A stretch of 39,505 bases of DNA from Haemophilus parainfluenzae (GTDB taxonomy: Bacteria > Pseudomonadota > Gammaproteobacteria > Enterobacterales > Pasteurellaceae), in NCBI RefSeq assembly GCF_003253005.1, contig NZ_QEPZ01000010.1:1-39505 (forward strand). The letters are read 5' to 3'. Positions 28,293 through 39,505 of this stretch are shown here, piece by piece. The notes beneath the pieces were generated by a model, which was not told the DNA's origin, did no database searches, and saw only the letters and a list, made by a program, of their open reading frames with translations. The position numbers were made by a program, and so were the translations under genes. How positions within the stretch are numbered: the stretch's first letter is position 1; every line of letters starts with the position of its first letter.

Positions 28293-29354
28293 ATGTGGTC
28301 TGATATTTTGACCGGCTATGGCATTTTTATTTTGGAGATTTTAACGATTTTACTTGTGATTGCCGCTATTGTTGCAATAATTATTTCAGCAAAACAGCGT
28401 AATGCAACACATCATGGTGAATTGGTCGTGATAGATCTCTCAGAAGAATTTAAGGAAACGGTAAAGCATTTACGCGATTTCCCGCTTTCAAAAGAAGAAC
28501 TTAAACAAGCAGAAAAAGCAGAGAAAAAAGCAGAAAAACAAAAGGCAAAAAAACGTAAAGAGAAATTAAAAAACGGTGAAACCTTAGGTGACGAAAAGAA
28601 AAGCTGTGTGTATGTTTTAGATTTTCATGGTGATATTTCAGCGTCAGAAACGACCGCACTTCGAGAAGAAATTTCAGCAATCTTAAATGTAGCAACACCA
28701 GAAGACGAAGTATTATTACGTTTAGAAAGCCCGGGAGGTATTGTTCATGATTATGGGTTTGCAGCCTCTCAGTTGTCTCGTTTGAAACAAAAAGGCATAA
28801 AATTAACCATCGCTGTAGATAAGGTTGCAGCAAGTGGCGGTTATATGATGGCTTGTGTAGCAGATAAAATTGTATCTGCGCCTTTTGCTGTTATTGGTTC
28901 TATCGGCGTCGTAGCACAAATTCCAAACGTTCACCGTTTATTGAAAAAATATGATGTTGATGTAGATGTGATGACAGCTGGTGAGTTTAAACGCACAGTA
29001 ACTGTATTAGGTGAGAATACCGAAAAAGGCAAACAAAAATTTCAACAAGAGTTGGAAGAAACACATCAATTATTTAAACAATTCGTCTCACAAAATCGCC
29101 CTTGTATAGATATTGATAAAATTGCTACTGGGGAACATTGGTTTGGTCAACAAGCAATCGACTTGAAATTAGTCGATGAAATTTCAACCAGTGATGATTT
29201 AATTTTGGAAAAAATGAAAGAAAAACATGTAGTAAGTGTGAAGTATCGCTTGAAAAAATCCTTGATAAAAAAATTAGGTCGTCAAGCTGAAGAAAGTGCG
29301 GTAAATATTGTTCATCGTTATGCTACAAAGCGAGCAAATGATTTTATACATTAA
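28293..29354 (+). CDS. sohB: Inner-membrane S49 serine peptidase SohB
   Basis: SohB is a signal peptide peptidase-like protease of family S49. It has 353 residues. An N-terminal transmembrane segment (about 10-32) is followed by a Lys/Glu-rich tether (about 70-103) and the S49 domain. The catalytic pair is visible as S181 in AASGGYMMA and K233 in GEFKRTVTVLG, matching the Ser-Lys dyad of E. coli SohB. TAGGAGAAAACT precedes ATG. It carries two USS copies (28653-28661 and 29294-29302). Substrates are unknown. Confidence 0.95.
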   Translation: MWSDILTGYGIFILEILTILLVIAAIVAIIISAKQRNATHHGELVVIDLSEEFKETVKHLRDFPLSKEELKQAEKAEKKAEKQKAKKRKEKLKNGETLGDEKKSCVYVLDFHGDISASETTALREEISAILNVATPEDEVLLRLESPGGIVHDYGFAASQLSRLKQKGIKLTIAVDKVAASGGYMMACVADKIVSAPFAVIGSIGVVAQIPNVHRLLKKYDVDVDVMTAGEFKRTVTVLGENTEKGKQKFQQELEETHQLFKQFVSQNRPCIDIDKIATGEHWFGQQAIDLKLVDEISTSDDLILEKMKEKHVVSVKYRLKKSLIKKLGRQAEESAVNIVHRYATKRANDFIH

Positions 29355-29533
29355 AAATAGATATCTTTACATTCCTTTACAAAAAAGAGGGCTAATTTAC
29401 TGATTTTATTATTTACAAGGCGATTTTTTGCCATTAATATATGCATCCGAAACTTTAACAGTTTTGTTATATTTTATTCATAAAGTTTAGTTATGCCCTT
29501 TCTAGGGTTTCTAACAAATAAAAGGTAAAGCCA

Positions 29534-30388
29534 ATGAAATTATCTCGTATTTTATTATCAACTGTTGCTATCGCAACTGCTGCTGCTTGTGGCAACTTAA
29601 GCAAAGTTACTGACGCAGGTACTCCAGAGTATAAAGATGTAAATGGTCAACAAGTGCCTCAATTAGTATGGCCTAAAATTGACTCAGCAAAATTCAACCA
29701 TGATGGTAGCCAATTCGGTACTTGGCCAAATTGGGATAATGTTCGTATGATTGAAAATGGTATGAACAAAGATCAGATTCGTCAATTAATCGGTGATCCA
29801 CACTTCACTGAAGGCCTATATGGTGTATCTGAATGGGATTACGTGTTCAACTACCGTGAAAATGGCGAACATAAAATTTGCCAATACAAAGTGTTGTTTG
29901 ACAAAAACCACAACGCACAAAGCTTTTTCTGGTATCCAAACGGCTGTAACGGTAATTCAGCATTCAATTTAAGTGGTGACTTCTTATTTGACTTCAATAA
30001 AGACACTTTAACTGCACAAGGTAAACAAGTTGTTGATAGCGTAGCATCTCAATTAAAATCTACTGGTGCTAAAGATGTTAAAGTTGCGGGTTATACAGAC
30101 CGTTTAGGTTCTGATGCTTATAACTTAAATCTTTCACAACGTCGTGCTGATCGTGTTAAAGCACGTTTAATTGAAGATGGTGTGAATACTCAAATTACCG
30201 CTGTTGGCTACGGTAAAAACCCTCAAGTGAAAGCTTGTGATGGTATTCCACATGGAAAAGCATTAAAAGATTGCTTACGCCCTAATCGTCGCGTTGAGAT
30301 CACTGCTTCTGGTTCTGTATTAAAATTACAAGAAGGTGGTCAAGTTAACGGTGGAACTCAAGGTCCAGCACCTCTTTATCAAAAATAA
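29534..30388 (+). CDS. Lipoprotein with BamE-like (SmpA/OmlA) and OmpA C-terminal domains
   Basis: Predicted lipoprotein of 284 residues. The signal sequence MKLSRILLSTVAIATAAACG has a relaxed lipobox (AAAC) with the lipid on C19. Residues about 65-140 resemble the SmpA/OmlA (BamE) fold (NVRMIENGMNKDQIRQLIG, YGVSEWDYVFNY). Residues about 148-260 are an OmpA-like peptidoglycan-binding domain (FDFNKDTL, GYTDRLGSDAYNLNLSQRRA, NRRVEI). It therefore probably bridges the outer membrane and the peptidoglycan. It is not OmpP5, since no N-terminal barrel is present. AAAGGTAAAGCC precedes ATG. The upstream 179 bases are AT-rich with no gene; I could not settle on a promoter. Confidence 0.88.
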   Translation: MKLSRILLSTVAIATAAACGNLSKVTDAGTPEYKDVNGQQVPQLVWPKIDSAKFNHDGSQFGTWPNWDNVRMIENGMNKDQIRQLIGDPHFTEGLYGVSEWDYVFNYRENGEHKICQYKVLFDKNHNAQSFFWYPNGCNGNSAFNLSGDFLFDFNKDTLTAQGKQVVDSVASQLKSTGAKDVKVAGYTDRLGSDAYNLNLSQRRADRVKARLIEDGVNTQITAVGYGKNPQVKACDGIPHGKALKDCLRPNRRVEITASGSVLKLQEGGQVNGGTQGPAPLYQK

Positions 30389-30404
30389 TAGATAGGGAAG
30401 ATAG

Positions 30405-30440
30405 AAAGAGCGTAATGAAAATTACGCTCTTTTTTTTATC
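30405..30440. terminator. Bidirectional terminator between the BamE/OmpA-like lipoprotein and the FN3K-like gene
   Basis: A 12-base-pair stem, AAAGAGCGTAAT with ATTACGCTCTTT (30405-30432), has a GAAA tetraloop and a long T-run on the plus strand. It separates convergent genes. Confidence 0.92.
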
Positions 30441-30454
30441 TGATGTTTAAGAAA

Positions 30455-31318
30455 TTATTCAAGTAGAAGTTCTTTAATCAATTTAGTGGTTAAGTTGATA
30501 TAACTCCCATCAAAACGATGACTGAAATTTAGTAGATAATAGAGCTGATAAAGGTGTTTTCTTTCTTCAAAGCCGTCTTTATCAAGAGGTAAAGTGCAGT
30601 CATAAATTTCATAGAATTCAGCTGAGAACGGCTGGAAAAGCTCACTGAATGCTAAATCACATTCTCTATCCCCCCAGTAGCAAGCTGGATCATAAGTAAA
30701 GGTTTGATTACCTACGATAGCTGTATTCTCAATCCATAAGTTACCATGTAACAAAGAAGGTTTAGGGTTATGTTTTGAAAGTTTGTGTTTTACCTTTTCA
30801 ATAATTAAATCAATGTTGCCAAAGTCTAAACCTTTATCTTTGCAAAGTTGTAATTGCCATCCAATACGTTGTTCTGCAAAAAATTTTGCCCAACTTCCAC
30901 TCCATTTATTCGGTTGATACTCAGGTCCAAGCCAAGTATCAAAATCTAATCCATAGTTTTTAGTGCCAGATACTTGATGGAGTTTAGCTAATTCTTCAGC
31001 AAAATGTGGCGTAGCATTGCTTTGCTGAGTAATAGGAAGCGCCTCTAATAATAAGAAACTATGATTTTGAGAACAGCCTACGCCATACACTTGCGGAAGT
31101 CGGATTGTATTGGTTTTGCCTAGTAGGTTTAATTGGTCAGCTTCTGCACGAAACATTGAACGATAGGACCGTTCATTCACTTTAACAAAGACCGGTTGGA
31201 TTCCATCCGTAATGAGCCAAGTTTCATTTACTTCGCCACCAGGCACTTTGTTTTTTTCTTTGATGTTATAGTAAGCACCAAATTGATCAGCTAAGACTTG
31301 AGAAATTGATTTCCACAT
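30455..31318 (-). CDS. Fructosamine kinase family protein
   Basis: Protein of 287 residues in the fructosamine-3-kinase family with a kinase-like fold (YniA type). These enzymes phosphorylate ketoamine adducts so that glycated proteins or small amines lose the sugar. Motifs are GGEVNETWLI with the Lys of VFVKVN, LLHGNLWIENTAIVG (catalytic loop; the usual HGDLW has Asn for Asp here), and DPACYWGDRECDLAFSELF (metal Asp). ATG 31318 is chosen over 31336 because AGGAGG lies six bases upstream. Bacterial substrates are poorly defined. It is convergent with the OmpA-like lipoprotein and divergent from pheS. Confidence 0.9.
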   Translation of the reverse strand: MWKSISQVLADQFGAYYNIKEKNKVPGGEVNETWLITDGIQPVFVKVNERSYRSMFRAEADQLNLLGKTNTIRLPQVYGVGCSQNHSFLLLEALPITQQSNATPHFAEELAKLHQVSGTKNYGLDFDTWLGPEYQPNKWSGSWAKFFAEQRIGWQLQLCKDKGLDFGNIDLIIEKVKHKLSKHNPKPSLLHGNLWIENTAIVGNQTFTYDPACYWGDRECDLAFSELFQPFSAEFYEIYDCTLPLDKDGFEERKHLYQLYYLLNFSHRFDGSYINLTTKLIKELLLE

Positions 31319-31505
31319 AATACGCCTCCTAGACATGGTCGATTTTTCTTCATTCTAACGAAAGCACTAAAAATTACTGTGATATATCTCAAAAAATAGC
31401 AAAAATTTTTGCCATTTTTCATCTGAAACATCAATTCACCAATAAACGCGTGATTTTTTAATGAGTTAGTATTATCATTAGGTTTATTTTAGTTAGAAAA
31501 GATAA

Positions 31506-32507
<1,002 letters not shown>

Positions 32508-32582
32508 TTAACCGTTGGGTTAAATTGACGATAATGATTAATTTAGAACGTAACACGTTCATCAATAAAGGATACAGAGATA

Positions 32583-34973
32583 ATGAAATTTAGCGAAAAT
32601 TGGGTGAGAGAATGGGTTAATCCATCAATTTCAACAGAGCAGTTATGTGATCAAATCACGATGCTTGGCTTAGAAGTTGATGGCGTTGAAAAGGTAGCTG
32701 GTGACTTTACCAGTGTGGTTGTAGGTGAAGTTGTTGAATGTGCTCAACACCCAGATGCAGATAAATTACGTGTCACTAAAGTAAATGTTGGTGGCGACCG
32801 TTTATTAGATATCGTTTGTGGTGCACCAAATTGCCGTCAAGGTTTAAAAGTGGCATGTGCAACTGAAGGTGCGGTATTACCTGGTGATTTTAAAATTAAG
32901 AAAACTAAATTACGTGGCCAACCTTCAGAAGGGATGCTTTGCTCATTCTCTGAATTAGGCATTGATGTAGATGCAGATGGTATTATTGAGCTACCGTTAG
33001 ATGCACCAGTGGGTAAAAATCTACGTGAATATTTAGATTTAGATGATAAAGCAATTGAAATCAGCTTAACGCCAAACCGTGCAGATTGTTTAAGTATTGC
33101 AGGTGTTGCACGTGAAGTTGGTGTGGTGAATAAACAAGTTGTTAATCAACCGCACTTTGATGCCGTACCTGCAACGATTTCAGATAAAGTTCAAATTGAA
33201 TTAAAAGCACCAGAAGCATGCCCTCGTTATTTATTGCGCGTGGTGAAAAATGTGAATGTTAAAGCGCAATCACCAATTTGGTTACAAGAAAAATTACGTC
33301 GTTGTGGTATTCGTTCTATCGATCCTATTGTGGATATTACCAACTATGTTTTACTTGAATTAGGTCAACCAATGCATGCTTTTGATGCATCAAAAGTAGC
33401 TCAACCTGTTCAAGTACGTTTAGCCAATAACGGAGAAGAACTTGTTTTATTAGATGGTACAACCGCAAAATTACAACCGAATACTTTACTGATCGCAGAC
33501 CAAACTGGTCCACTCGCAATGGCGGGTATCTTTGGTGGTCAAGCAAGTGGTGTTGATGCTGAAACAACAAAAGATGTGATTTTAGAAGCCGCATTCTTCG
33601 CACCATTAGCGATTGCTGGACGTGCAAGACAATATGGTTTACACACAGATTCTTCACATCGTTTTGAACGTGGTGTTGATTTTACGCTACAACGTCACGC
33701 GATGGAAAGAGCAACAGCATTGTTACTTGAAATTTGTGGTGGTGAAGCCGGCGAAATTTGTGAAGTCGTGAGCGAGCAATATTTACCAAAAGTCAATGAA
33801 GTCACTTTACGTCGTGAAAAATTAGATAGCTTATTAGGTCATTATATCGAAACTGAAACCGTGACCGAGATTTTTGAGCGTTTAGGTTTCGCCGTGAAAT
33901 ATGCTAATGATGTTTGGACCGTAACTTCTGCAAGCTGGCGTTTTGATATTGAAATCGAAGAAGATCTCATTGAAGAAGTGGCACGTATTTATGGCTATAA
34001 CAGCATTCCAAATAACGCACCATTAGCGCATCTTCGTATGCGTGAGCATAAAGAAGCCGATTTAGAATTAAGCAGAATTAAGACCGCACTTGTGGATGCA
34101 GATTATCAAGAGGCGATTACTTATAGCTTCGTTGATCCAAAAGTACAGACTTTACTTCATCCAGAAATTGAAGCGCTTGTATTGCCAAACCCAATTTCAG
34201 TTGAAATGTCAGCAATGCGCGTTTCATTGTTAAGTGGATTACTAGGTGCGGTACTATACAACCAAAATCGTCAACAAAATCGCGTGCGTTTATTTGAAAC
34301 GGGATTACGTTTTGTTCCTGATGCTAATGCAGAATTTGGCATTCGCCAAGAGTTTGTTCTTGCTGGTGTAATTACAGGTAACGCTAAATCTGAATCTTGG
34401 ACAGGTAAGGCCGAAAATGTTGATTTCTTTGATCTTAAAGGTGATTTAGAAAGCATTCTTTCTCTCACTGAAGTGGGGAGTCGTGTTAAGTTTGTGGCAA
34501 AAGCACACAGTGCATTGCACCCAGGACAATCTGCTTCAATTGAATTAGATGGAAAAGAAACTGGTTTTATTGGAACTATTCATCCACTTATCGCTCAAAA
34601 ATTAGGATTAAATGGCAAAGCGGTTGTTTTTGAAATTTTATGGGATGCCATTGCAAATCGTCGTGTGGTTCAAGCTAAAGAGATTTCAAAATTCCCAGCA
34701 AACCGTCGTGACTTAGCTTTAGTCGTTGCTGATAATGTGCCAGCAGGCGATATTATCGAAGCATGTAAACAAGCCGGCGGAGAAAAATTAACACAAGTCA
34801 ATTTATTCGACGTATATCAAGGCATTGGCGTTGCTAGCGGACATAAGAGCTTAGCAATCAGTTTAACCATTCAAGATAATGAAAAAACGCTTGAAGATGA
34901 TGAGATTAATGCGGTAATCTCTGCTGTATTAAACGAAGTTAAACAACGCTTTAATGCGGAGCTTAGAGACTAA
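32583..34973 (+). CDS. pheT: Phenylalanyl-tRNA synthetase beta subunit
   Basis: PheT carries the tRNA-binding and editing functions of phenylalanyl-tRNA synthetase. It has 796 residues (E. coli 795). Domains in order are the EMAP/OB tRNA-binding domain (about 40-148), B3/4 editing domain (about 210-370), B5 (about 400-470), the core, and a C-terminal ferredoxin-fold anticodon domain ([12 protein letters not shown] onward). It follows pheS by 75 bases and precedes ihfA by 13, the conserved enterobacterial order. Two USS copies are at 33149-33157 and 34083-34091. Confidence 0.98.
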   Translation: MKFSENWVREWVNPSISTEQLCDQITMLGLEVDGVEKVAGDFTSVVVGEVVECAQHPDADKLRVTKVNVGGDRLLDIVCGAPNCRQGLKVACATEGAVLPGDFKIKKTKLRGQPSEGMLCSFSELGIDVDADGIIELPLDAPVGKNLREYLDLDDKAIEISLTPNRADCLSIAGVAREVGVVNKQVVNQPHFDAVPATISDKVQIELKAPEACPRYLLRVVKNVNVKAQSPIWLQEKLRRCGIRSIDPIVDITNYVLLELGQPMHAFDASKVAQPVQVRLANNGEELVLLDGTTAKLQPNTLLIADQTGPLAMAGIFGGQASGVDAETTKDVILEAAFFAPLAIAGRARQYGLHTDSSHRFERGVDFTLQRHAMERATALLLEICGGEAGEICEVVSEQYLPKVNEVTLRREKLDSLLGHYIETETVTEIFERLGFAVKYANDVWTVTSASWRFDIEIEEDLIEEVARIYGYNSIPNNAPLAHLRMREHKEADLELSRIKTALVDADYQEAITYSFVDPKVQTLLHPEIEALVLPNPISVEMSAMRVSLLSGLLGAVLYNQNRQQNRVRLFETGLRFVPDANAEFGIRQEFVLAGVITGNAKSESWTGKAENVDFFDLKGDLESILSLTEVGSRVKFVAKAHSALHPGQSASIELDGKETGFIGTIHPLIAQKLGLNGKAVVFEILWDAIANRRVVQAKEISKFPANRRDLALVVADNVPAGDIIEACKQAGGEKLTQVNLFDVYQGIGVASGHKSLAISLTIQDNEKTLEDDEINAVISAVLNEVKQRFNAELRD

Positions 34974-34986
34974 ACAGGAGACTAAC

Positions 34987-35286
34987 ATGGCAACGATTAC
35001 AAAAATTGATATTACTGAATACTTATTAGATAAGTATCAATTACAAAAAGCGGAAGCTAAAGCATTAGTGGAAGACTTTTTTGAGGAAATTCGTTTATCG
35101 TTAGAATCTGGTGGTGAAGTGAAATTATCAGGTTTTGGTAATTTTGAACTTCGTAATAAAGCTTCCCGTCCAGGGCGTAATCCAAAAACAGGTGAAAGTA
35201 TTCCTGTTTCAGCACGCCGTGTAGTGGCATTCAAGCCAGGGCAAAAATTACGTGCTCGCGTGGAAAATACCAAGCCAAAACAATAG
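34987..35286 (+). CDS. ihfA: Integration host factor alpha subunit
   Basis: IhfA pairs with IhfB to bend DNA sharply at specific sites in transcription, replication and recombination. It has 99 residues, as in E. coli. The DNA-binding beta arm contains [22 protein letters not shown] with the intercalating Pro. ATG 34987 is chosen because AGGAG at 34976-34980 lies six bases before it; the upstream in-frame ATG at 34954 is inside pheT. It is translated from the pheST-ihfA transcript, and the USS-pair hairpin follows within five bases. Confidence 0.97.
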   Translation: MATITKIDITEYLLDKYQLQKAEAKALVEDFFEEIRLSLESGGEVKLSGFGNFELRNKASRPGRNPKTGESIPVSARRVVAFKPGQKLRARVENTKPKQ

Positions 35287-35290
35287 TAAG

Positions 35291-35322
35291 AAAAGTGCGG
35301 TCGTTTTTGACCGCACTTTTGT
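35291..35322. terminator. Paired-USS terminator after ihfA
   Basis: USS copies at 35293-35301 and 35310-35318 form a perfect 12-base-pair stem around GTTTTT. Here the AAGTGCGGT copy comes first, the reverse of the other pairs. It ends the pheST-ihfA operon and lies 12 bases before the next start. Confidence 0.82.
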
Positions 35323-35333
35323 CAGGATTGAAC

Positions 35334-35819
35334 ATGAATAAGATTAAATGTGCTTTTTTAGTTGCAGAAAGTTTTTTACTTTTTGCTTGTTCAAGCGGTG
35401 TTCGTGAAGAGTATGCAATGAACTATAAAGGTCAGATTGGTGATCCTATTATAGCCATTGCCATGTTAAGTGAACAACAATATGAATGGGCGGGTACTCC
35501 ATATGTTTTAGGCGGGCAATCTCGTGGTGGTATCGATTGTTCGGGTTTTGTGCAAAAGACCTTTATTGATCGTTTTAATATCAATCTTCCTCGAACTACG
35601 AAAGATCAAGCGGGTTACGGAAAACTTGTTCGTAAAGAAGATATCCAAACTGGCGATTTAATTTTCTTTAAAACGGGACGAGGACCAAATGGCTATCATG
35701 TTGGGATTTATGTGAAAGAAGATAAGTTTTTACATGCTTCAACCAAAGGTGGCGTGATTTACTCTTCGATGAACAGCCCTTATTGGAAAAAAGCTTTTTG
35801 GCAAGTTAGACGAGTATAG
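35334..35819 (+). CDS. NlpC/P60 family lipoprotein endopeptidase
   Basis: Predicted outer-membrane lipoprotein of 161 residues, with a signal peptide ending in the lipobox LFAC (C19). The NlpC/P60 cysteine peptidase domain has the catalytic triad C69 (GGIDCSGFVQ), H122 (GYHVGIYV) and a third polar residue, probably H134 (KFLHAS). Relatives NlpC and MepS (Spr) are of this size; MepS cleaves peptidoglycan cross-links. Which paralogue this is cannot be settled by eye. ATG 35334 follows AGGA; the longer frame from 35295 runs through the ihfA terminator and is not credible. Confidence 0.92.
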   Translation: MNKIKCAFLVAESFLLFACSSGVREEYAMNYKGQIGDPIIAIAMLSEQQYEWAGTPYVLGGQSRGGIDCSGFVQKTFIDRFNINLPRTTKDQAGYGKLVRKEDIQTGDLIFFKTGRGPNGYHVGIYVKEDKFLHASTKGGVIYSSMNSPYWKKAFWQVRRV

Positions 35820-35821
35820 TT

Positions 35822-35861
35822 AAAAGAAAAAAAGTGCGGTTATTTTAACCGCGCTTTTCTT

Positions 35862-35864
<3 letters not shown>
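35822..35864. terminator. Imperfect USS-pair terminator between the NlpC-like gene and metF
   Basis: A long stem pairs the A-rich arm ending AAGTGCGGTTA with TAACCGCGCTT followed by TTCTTTT. One arm is a perfect USS (35832-35840); the other carries one change (ACCGCGCTT) that keeps a G-U pair. It serves both convergent genes. Confidence 0.85.
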
Positions 35865-36932
<1,068 letters not shown>

Positions 36933-36944
36933 TATAATACGCCG

Positions 36945-37510
<566 letters not shown>

Positions 37511-37526
37511 TCACGAGGTTTAGGAA

Positions 37527-37919
37527 ATGGCAGAGAATCAAAACTACGGCACTGGTCGCCGCAAAAGCTCTTCAGCTCGTGTATTTATCAAACCGGGCAG
37601 TGGTAAAATCACTATCAATCAACGTGAATTAGACGTATATTTCGGTCGCGAAACAGCTCGTATGATCGTACGTCAACCGTTAGAATTAGTGGAATTAACT
37701 GATAAATTAGACCTATACATCACTGTTAAAGGTGGTGGTATTTCTGGTCAAGCGGGTGCAATCCGTCACGGTATCACTCGTGCATTAATGGAATATGATG
37801 AGACTTTACGCCCTGCTCTTCGTGCAGCTGGCTTCGTTACTCGTGACGCACGCCGCGTTGAACGTAAAAAAGTTGGTTTACACAAAGCACGTCGTCGTCC
37901 ACAATACTCCAAACGTTAA
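37527..37919 (+). CDS. rpsI: Ribosomal protein S9 (uS9)
   Basis: S9 is a 30S head protein whose C-terminal Arg contacts P-site tRNA. It has 130 residues, as in E. coli. [19 protein letters not shown] near the start and the basic tail ending YSKR are diagnostic. GAGGTTTAGGAA precedes ATG. It forms the conserved operon with rplM. Confidence 0.99.
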   Translation: MAENQNYGTGRRKSSSARVFIKPGSGKITINQRELDVYFGRETARMIVRQPLELVELTDKLDLYITVKGGGISGQAGAIRHGITRALMEYDETLRPALRAAGFVTRDARRVERKKVGLHKARRRPQYSKR

Positions 37920-37939
37920 TTTTTTATTATCGTTTCAAG

Positions 37940-37970
37940 AAAGCAGAGAGCAATCTCTGCTTTTTTTATA
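37940..37970 (+). terminator. rpsI terminator
   Basis: A 10-base-pair stem, AAAGCAGAGA with TCTCTGCTTT (37940-37963), has a GCAA tetraloop and is followed by a T-run. Confidence 0.92.
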
Positions 37971-38061
37971 TCTGTAAAAAACAAATTATTAAAAATTGCC
38001 GTTCTTTGATTTCTTGTTTTCGTTTTTAATTATTTGATTTTAAAATAAAAATGAGAAATTA

Positions 38062-38092
38062 TTGGCAATTTAGAGCTCGGTTATGTTAAAAT
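38062..38092 (+). promoter_or_regulatory. Putative sspA promoter
   Basis: TTGGCA (38062-38067) and TAAAAT (38087-38092) are 19 bases apart, with TG one base before the -10 (extended -10). The remainder of the 228-base gap after rpsI is A/T-rich and shows no gene. Confidence 0.45.
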
Positions 38093-38147
38093 AATCGCCC
38101 ACTTTTAGTAGAAGTATATATATTATTTTGGATCTTCGGAGGAATAA

Positions 38148-38786
38148 ATGTCCAATGCATCAAGTAAACGTTCAGTAATGACTCTTTTTTCAAATAAAAA
38201 TGACATTTACTGCCATCAGGTAAAAATAGTCTTAGCTGAAAAAGGTGTTGCTTACGAAAACGAAGAAGTTGATCTGCAAGCATTATCAGAAGATTTAATG
38301 GAATTAAATCCTTACGGCACATTACCAACCTTGGTGGATCGTGATTTAGTATTATTCAGCTCACGTATTATTATGGAATATCTTGATGAGCGTTTTCCAC
38401 ATCCTCCACTTATGCCAGTTTATCCGGTTTCTCGTGCGAAAAGCCGTCTTTTAATGTTACGTATTGAACAAGATTGGTACCCAACATTAGAAATAGCTGA
38501 AAAAGGCACAGAAGTTGAACGTGAAGAAGCGTTAAAACAGTTAAAAGAAGAATTGTTAGCGGTATCAGCTATCTTCCAACAAACTCCTTATTTTATGAGT
38601 GAAGAGTTTGGCTTAGTTGATTGCTATATTGCACCATTATTATGGAAATTACGCAATATGGGCGTGGAATTTAGCGGTACAGGAAGCAAAGCAATCAAAG
38701 GCTATATGGATCGTGTATTTAGCCGTGATTCTTTCTTACAATCAGTGGGTGAAGCTGCTCCTAAAAATTTAATGGATGATAAATAA
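38148..38786 (+). CDS. sspA: Stringent starvation protein A
   Basis: SspA has a glutathione-S-transferase fold without transferase activity and binds RNA polymerase with sigma-70, affecting acid and stationary-phase genes in E. coli. It has 212 residues, as in E. coli. The N-terminal thioredoxin-like domain (VMTLFSNKNDIYCHQVKIVLAEKG) and NPYGTLPTLVDRDLVLFSS are characteristic. GGAGGAATAA precedes ATG. Its stop overlaps the sspB start by one base, and the rplM-rpsI-sspA-sspB order is the E. coli one. Confidence 0.97.
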   Translation: MSNASSKRSVMTLFSNKNDIYCHQVKIVLAEKGVAYENEEVDLQALSEDLMELNPYGTLPTLVDRDLVLFSSRIIMEYLDERFPHPPLMPVYPVSRAKSRLLMLRIEQDWYPTLEIAEKGTEVEREEALKQLKEELLAVSAIFQQTPYFMSEEFGLVDCYIAPLLWKLRNMGVEFSGTGSKAIKGYMDRVFSRDSFLQSVGEAAPKNLMDDK

Positions 38787-39232
38787 TGGCTCATATACCT
38801 TCTCCAAAACGTCCTTATTTGCTAAGAGCCTATTATGATTGGCTAGTGGATAATGATTTCACCCCATATTTAGTGGTAGATGCTAATTATTATGGTACTA
38901 ATGTGCCTGTGGAATACGTGAAAGATGGGCAAATCGTCTTAAATCTTTCAGCGGGGGCGACTGGGAATTTGCAATTAACAAATGACTTTATTCAGTTTAA
39001 TGCACGTTTCAAAGGTGTGGCTCGTGAGTTATATATTCCGATGGGCGCCGCTTTAGCTATTTATGCTCGTGAAAATGGTGATGGCGTGATGTTTGAGCCA
39101 GAAGAAATTTACGATGAGCTAAATCGTGAGCCAACATCCGAACAGCCATTAAGCTTTGCAGAAGCGGTAGATAAGCCAAAGACGGAAAAGAAACCACAGA
39201 AATCAGCATCTCATTTGCGAATTGTGGATTAA
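38786..39232 (+). CDS. sspB: ClpXP protease specificity-enhancing factor SspB
   Basis: SspB is the adaptor that delivers SsrA-tagged proteins from stalled ribosomes to ClpXP. It has 148 residues (E. coli 165). The folded tag-binding domain spans about 1-112 (YDWLVDNDFTPYLVVDA, VLNLSAGATGNL, FKGVARELYIPMGAALAIYA). A flexible linker follows, ending in the ClpX-binding tail HLRIVD. The linker is shorter than in E. coli, which explains the length. It is translationally coupled to sspA through TAATG. Confidence 0.97.
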   Translation: MAHIPSPKRPYLLRAYYDWLVDNDFTPYLVVDANYYGTNVPVEYVKDGQIVLNLSAGATGNLQLTNDFIQFNARFKGVARELYIPMGAALAIYARENGDGVMFEPEEIYDELNREPTSEQPLSFAEAVDKPKTEKKPQKSASHLRIVD

Positions 39233-39255
39233 TAAAAGAAAAGTGCGGTTAAAAT

Positions 39256-39505
39256 TGATCTGACCCCAAAAAATTAGACTGTTATTTAAAGGATTGTTTT
39301 CGATATTGTATCGGACTCAGTCCTTTTAATTTTAGTTGAATCCGTCGGTGATTATAGTAATCCAAATAATCTCTGACGGCATCAACTATCTCTTCTCTAC
39401 TGTTAAATTCCCGACCATAAAAACATTCTGTTTTTAATCGCCCAAAGAAACTTTCCATTGCGGTATTGTCCAAGCAATTCCCTTTTCTCGACATACTTTG
39501 AATAA
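39256..39505 (-). mobile_element. IS3-family insertion sequence end (truncated by the window)
   Basis: An insertion element begins near 39256-39261 with an IS3-type terminal sequence (TGATCTGACCCCAAAAAATT) and continues past the window end. It contains the C-terminal part of a transposase on the minus strand. The exact end and any target duplication cannot be fixed without the other side. It lies 24 bases after sspB, just beyond a single unpaired USS. Confidence 0.85.
39282..39505 (-). CDS. IS3-family transposase OrfB, C-terminal fragment
   Basis: Only the C-terminal 73 codons or so are in the window; the frame is open to the edge (Ile-Gln-Ser precede MSRKGNCLDN), so the ATG at 39494 is internal and the gene starts outside. 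The rve-type DDE integrase motif N-x-x-x-E-S-F-F-x-x-L-K-x-E is present with the catalytic Glu in NTAMESFFGRLKTE. DYYNHRRIQLKLKGLSPIQYR follows, the usual end of IS150/IS3-group OrfB. Whether the whole transposase is intact is unknown. Confidence 0.92.
   Translation of the reverse strand, partial: IQSMSRKGNCLDNTAMESFFGRLKTECFYGREFNSREEIVDAVRDYLDYYNHRRIQLKLKGLSPIQYRKQSFK

Overview
The window is chromosomal DNA of a Haemophilus-type member of the Pasteurellaceae. The main evidence is 31 perfect copies of the 9-base Haemophilus DNA-uptake signal sequence (USS, AAGTGCGGT on either strand), about one per 1.3 kb. Many are paired as inverted repeats that serve as terminators. The AT-rich composition and every recognisable gene agree. 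From remembered gene neighbourhoods I believe the blocks are ordered differently from H. influenzae Rd, so a relative such as H. parainfluenzae is plausible. The species is an inference.

Layout. 1-170: 5S rRNA and the end of an rRNA operon. 249-6403: yoaA, tsaB, yeaY (Slp-type lipoprotein), fadD and rnd, an arrangement also seen in E. coli. 6404-10199: an accessory cassette encoding a surface lipoprotein with a long Lys/Ala coiled-coil stalk and a TbpB-like C-terminal domain, followed by a Slam-type outer-membrane translocon. It is bounded by two near-identical 45-base USS-pair terminators. 10220-15738: ackA-pta (minus strand, Pta unusually short), yfbV, then cvpA-purF behind a near-perfect PurR operator. 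15864-23953: dacB divergent from greA, yhbY divergent from rlmE, then ftsH, folP, glmM and sixA. 24211-30388: an LEA-like Ala/Lys lipoprotein, ycgL, bioD, can (beta carbonic anhydrase, minus), asnS (minus), sohB and a BamE-like/OmpA-like lipoprotein. 30455-36752: a fructosamine-kinase-like gene (minus), pheS-pheT-ihfA, an NlpC/P60 lipoprotein and metF (minus). 36933-39232: rplM-rpsI with a structured leader, then sspA-sspB. 39256-39505: the end of an IS3-family element that runs off the window.

Most of the window is housekeeping: translation (pheST, asnS, rplM-rpsI, rlmE, tsaB), protein quality control (ftsH, sspAB, sohB), envelope (dacB, glmM, NlpC-type hydrolase, lipoproteins) and central metabolism (ackA-pta, purF, folP, metF, can). 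The part most worth attention is the lipoprotein-Slam cassette. The lipoprotein appears to begin at a rare ATT codon, contains in-frame 24-base tandem repeats in its stalk, and is separated from its translocon gene by an intrinsic-terminator-like hairpin. No tRNA gene, CRISPR array or phage region was seen.
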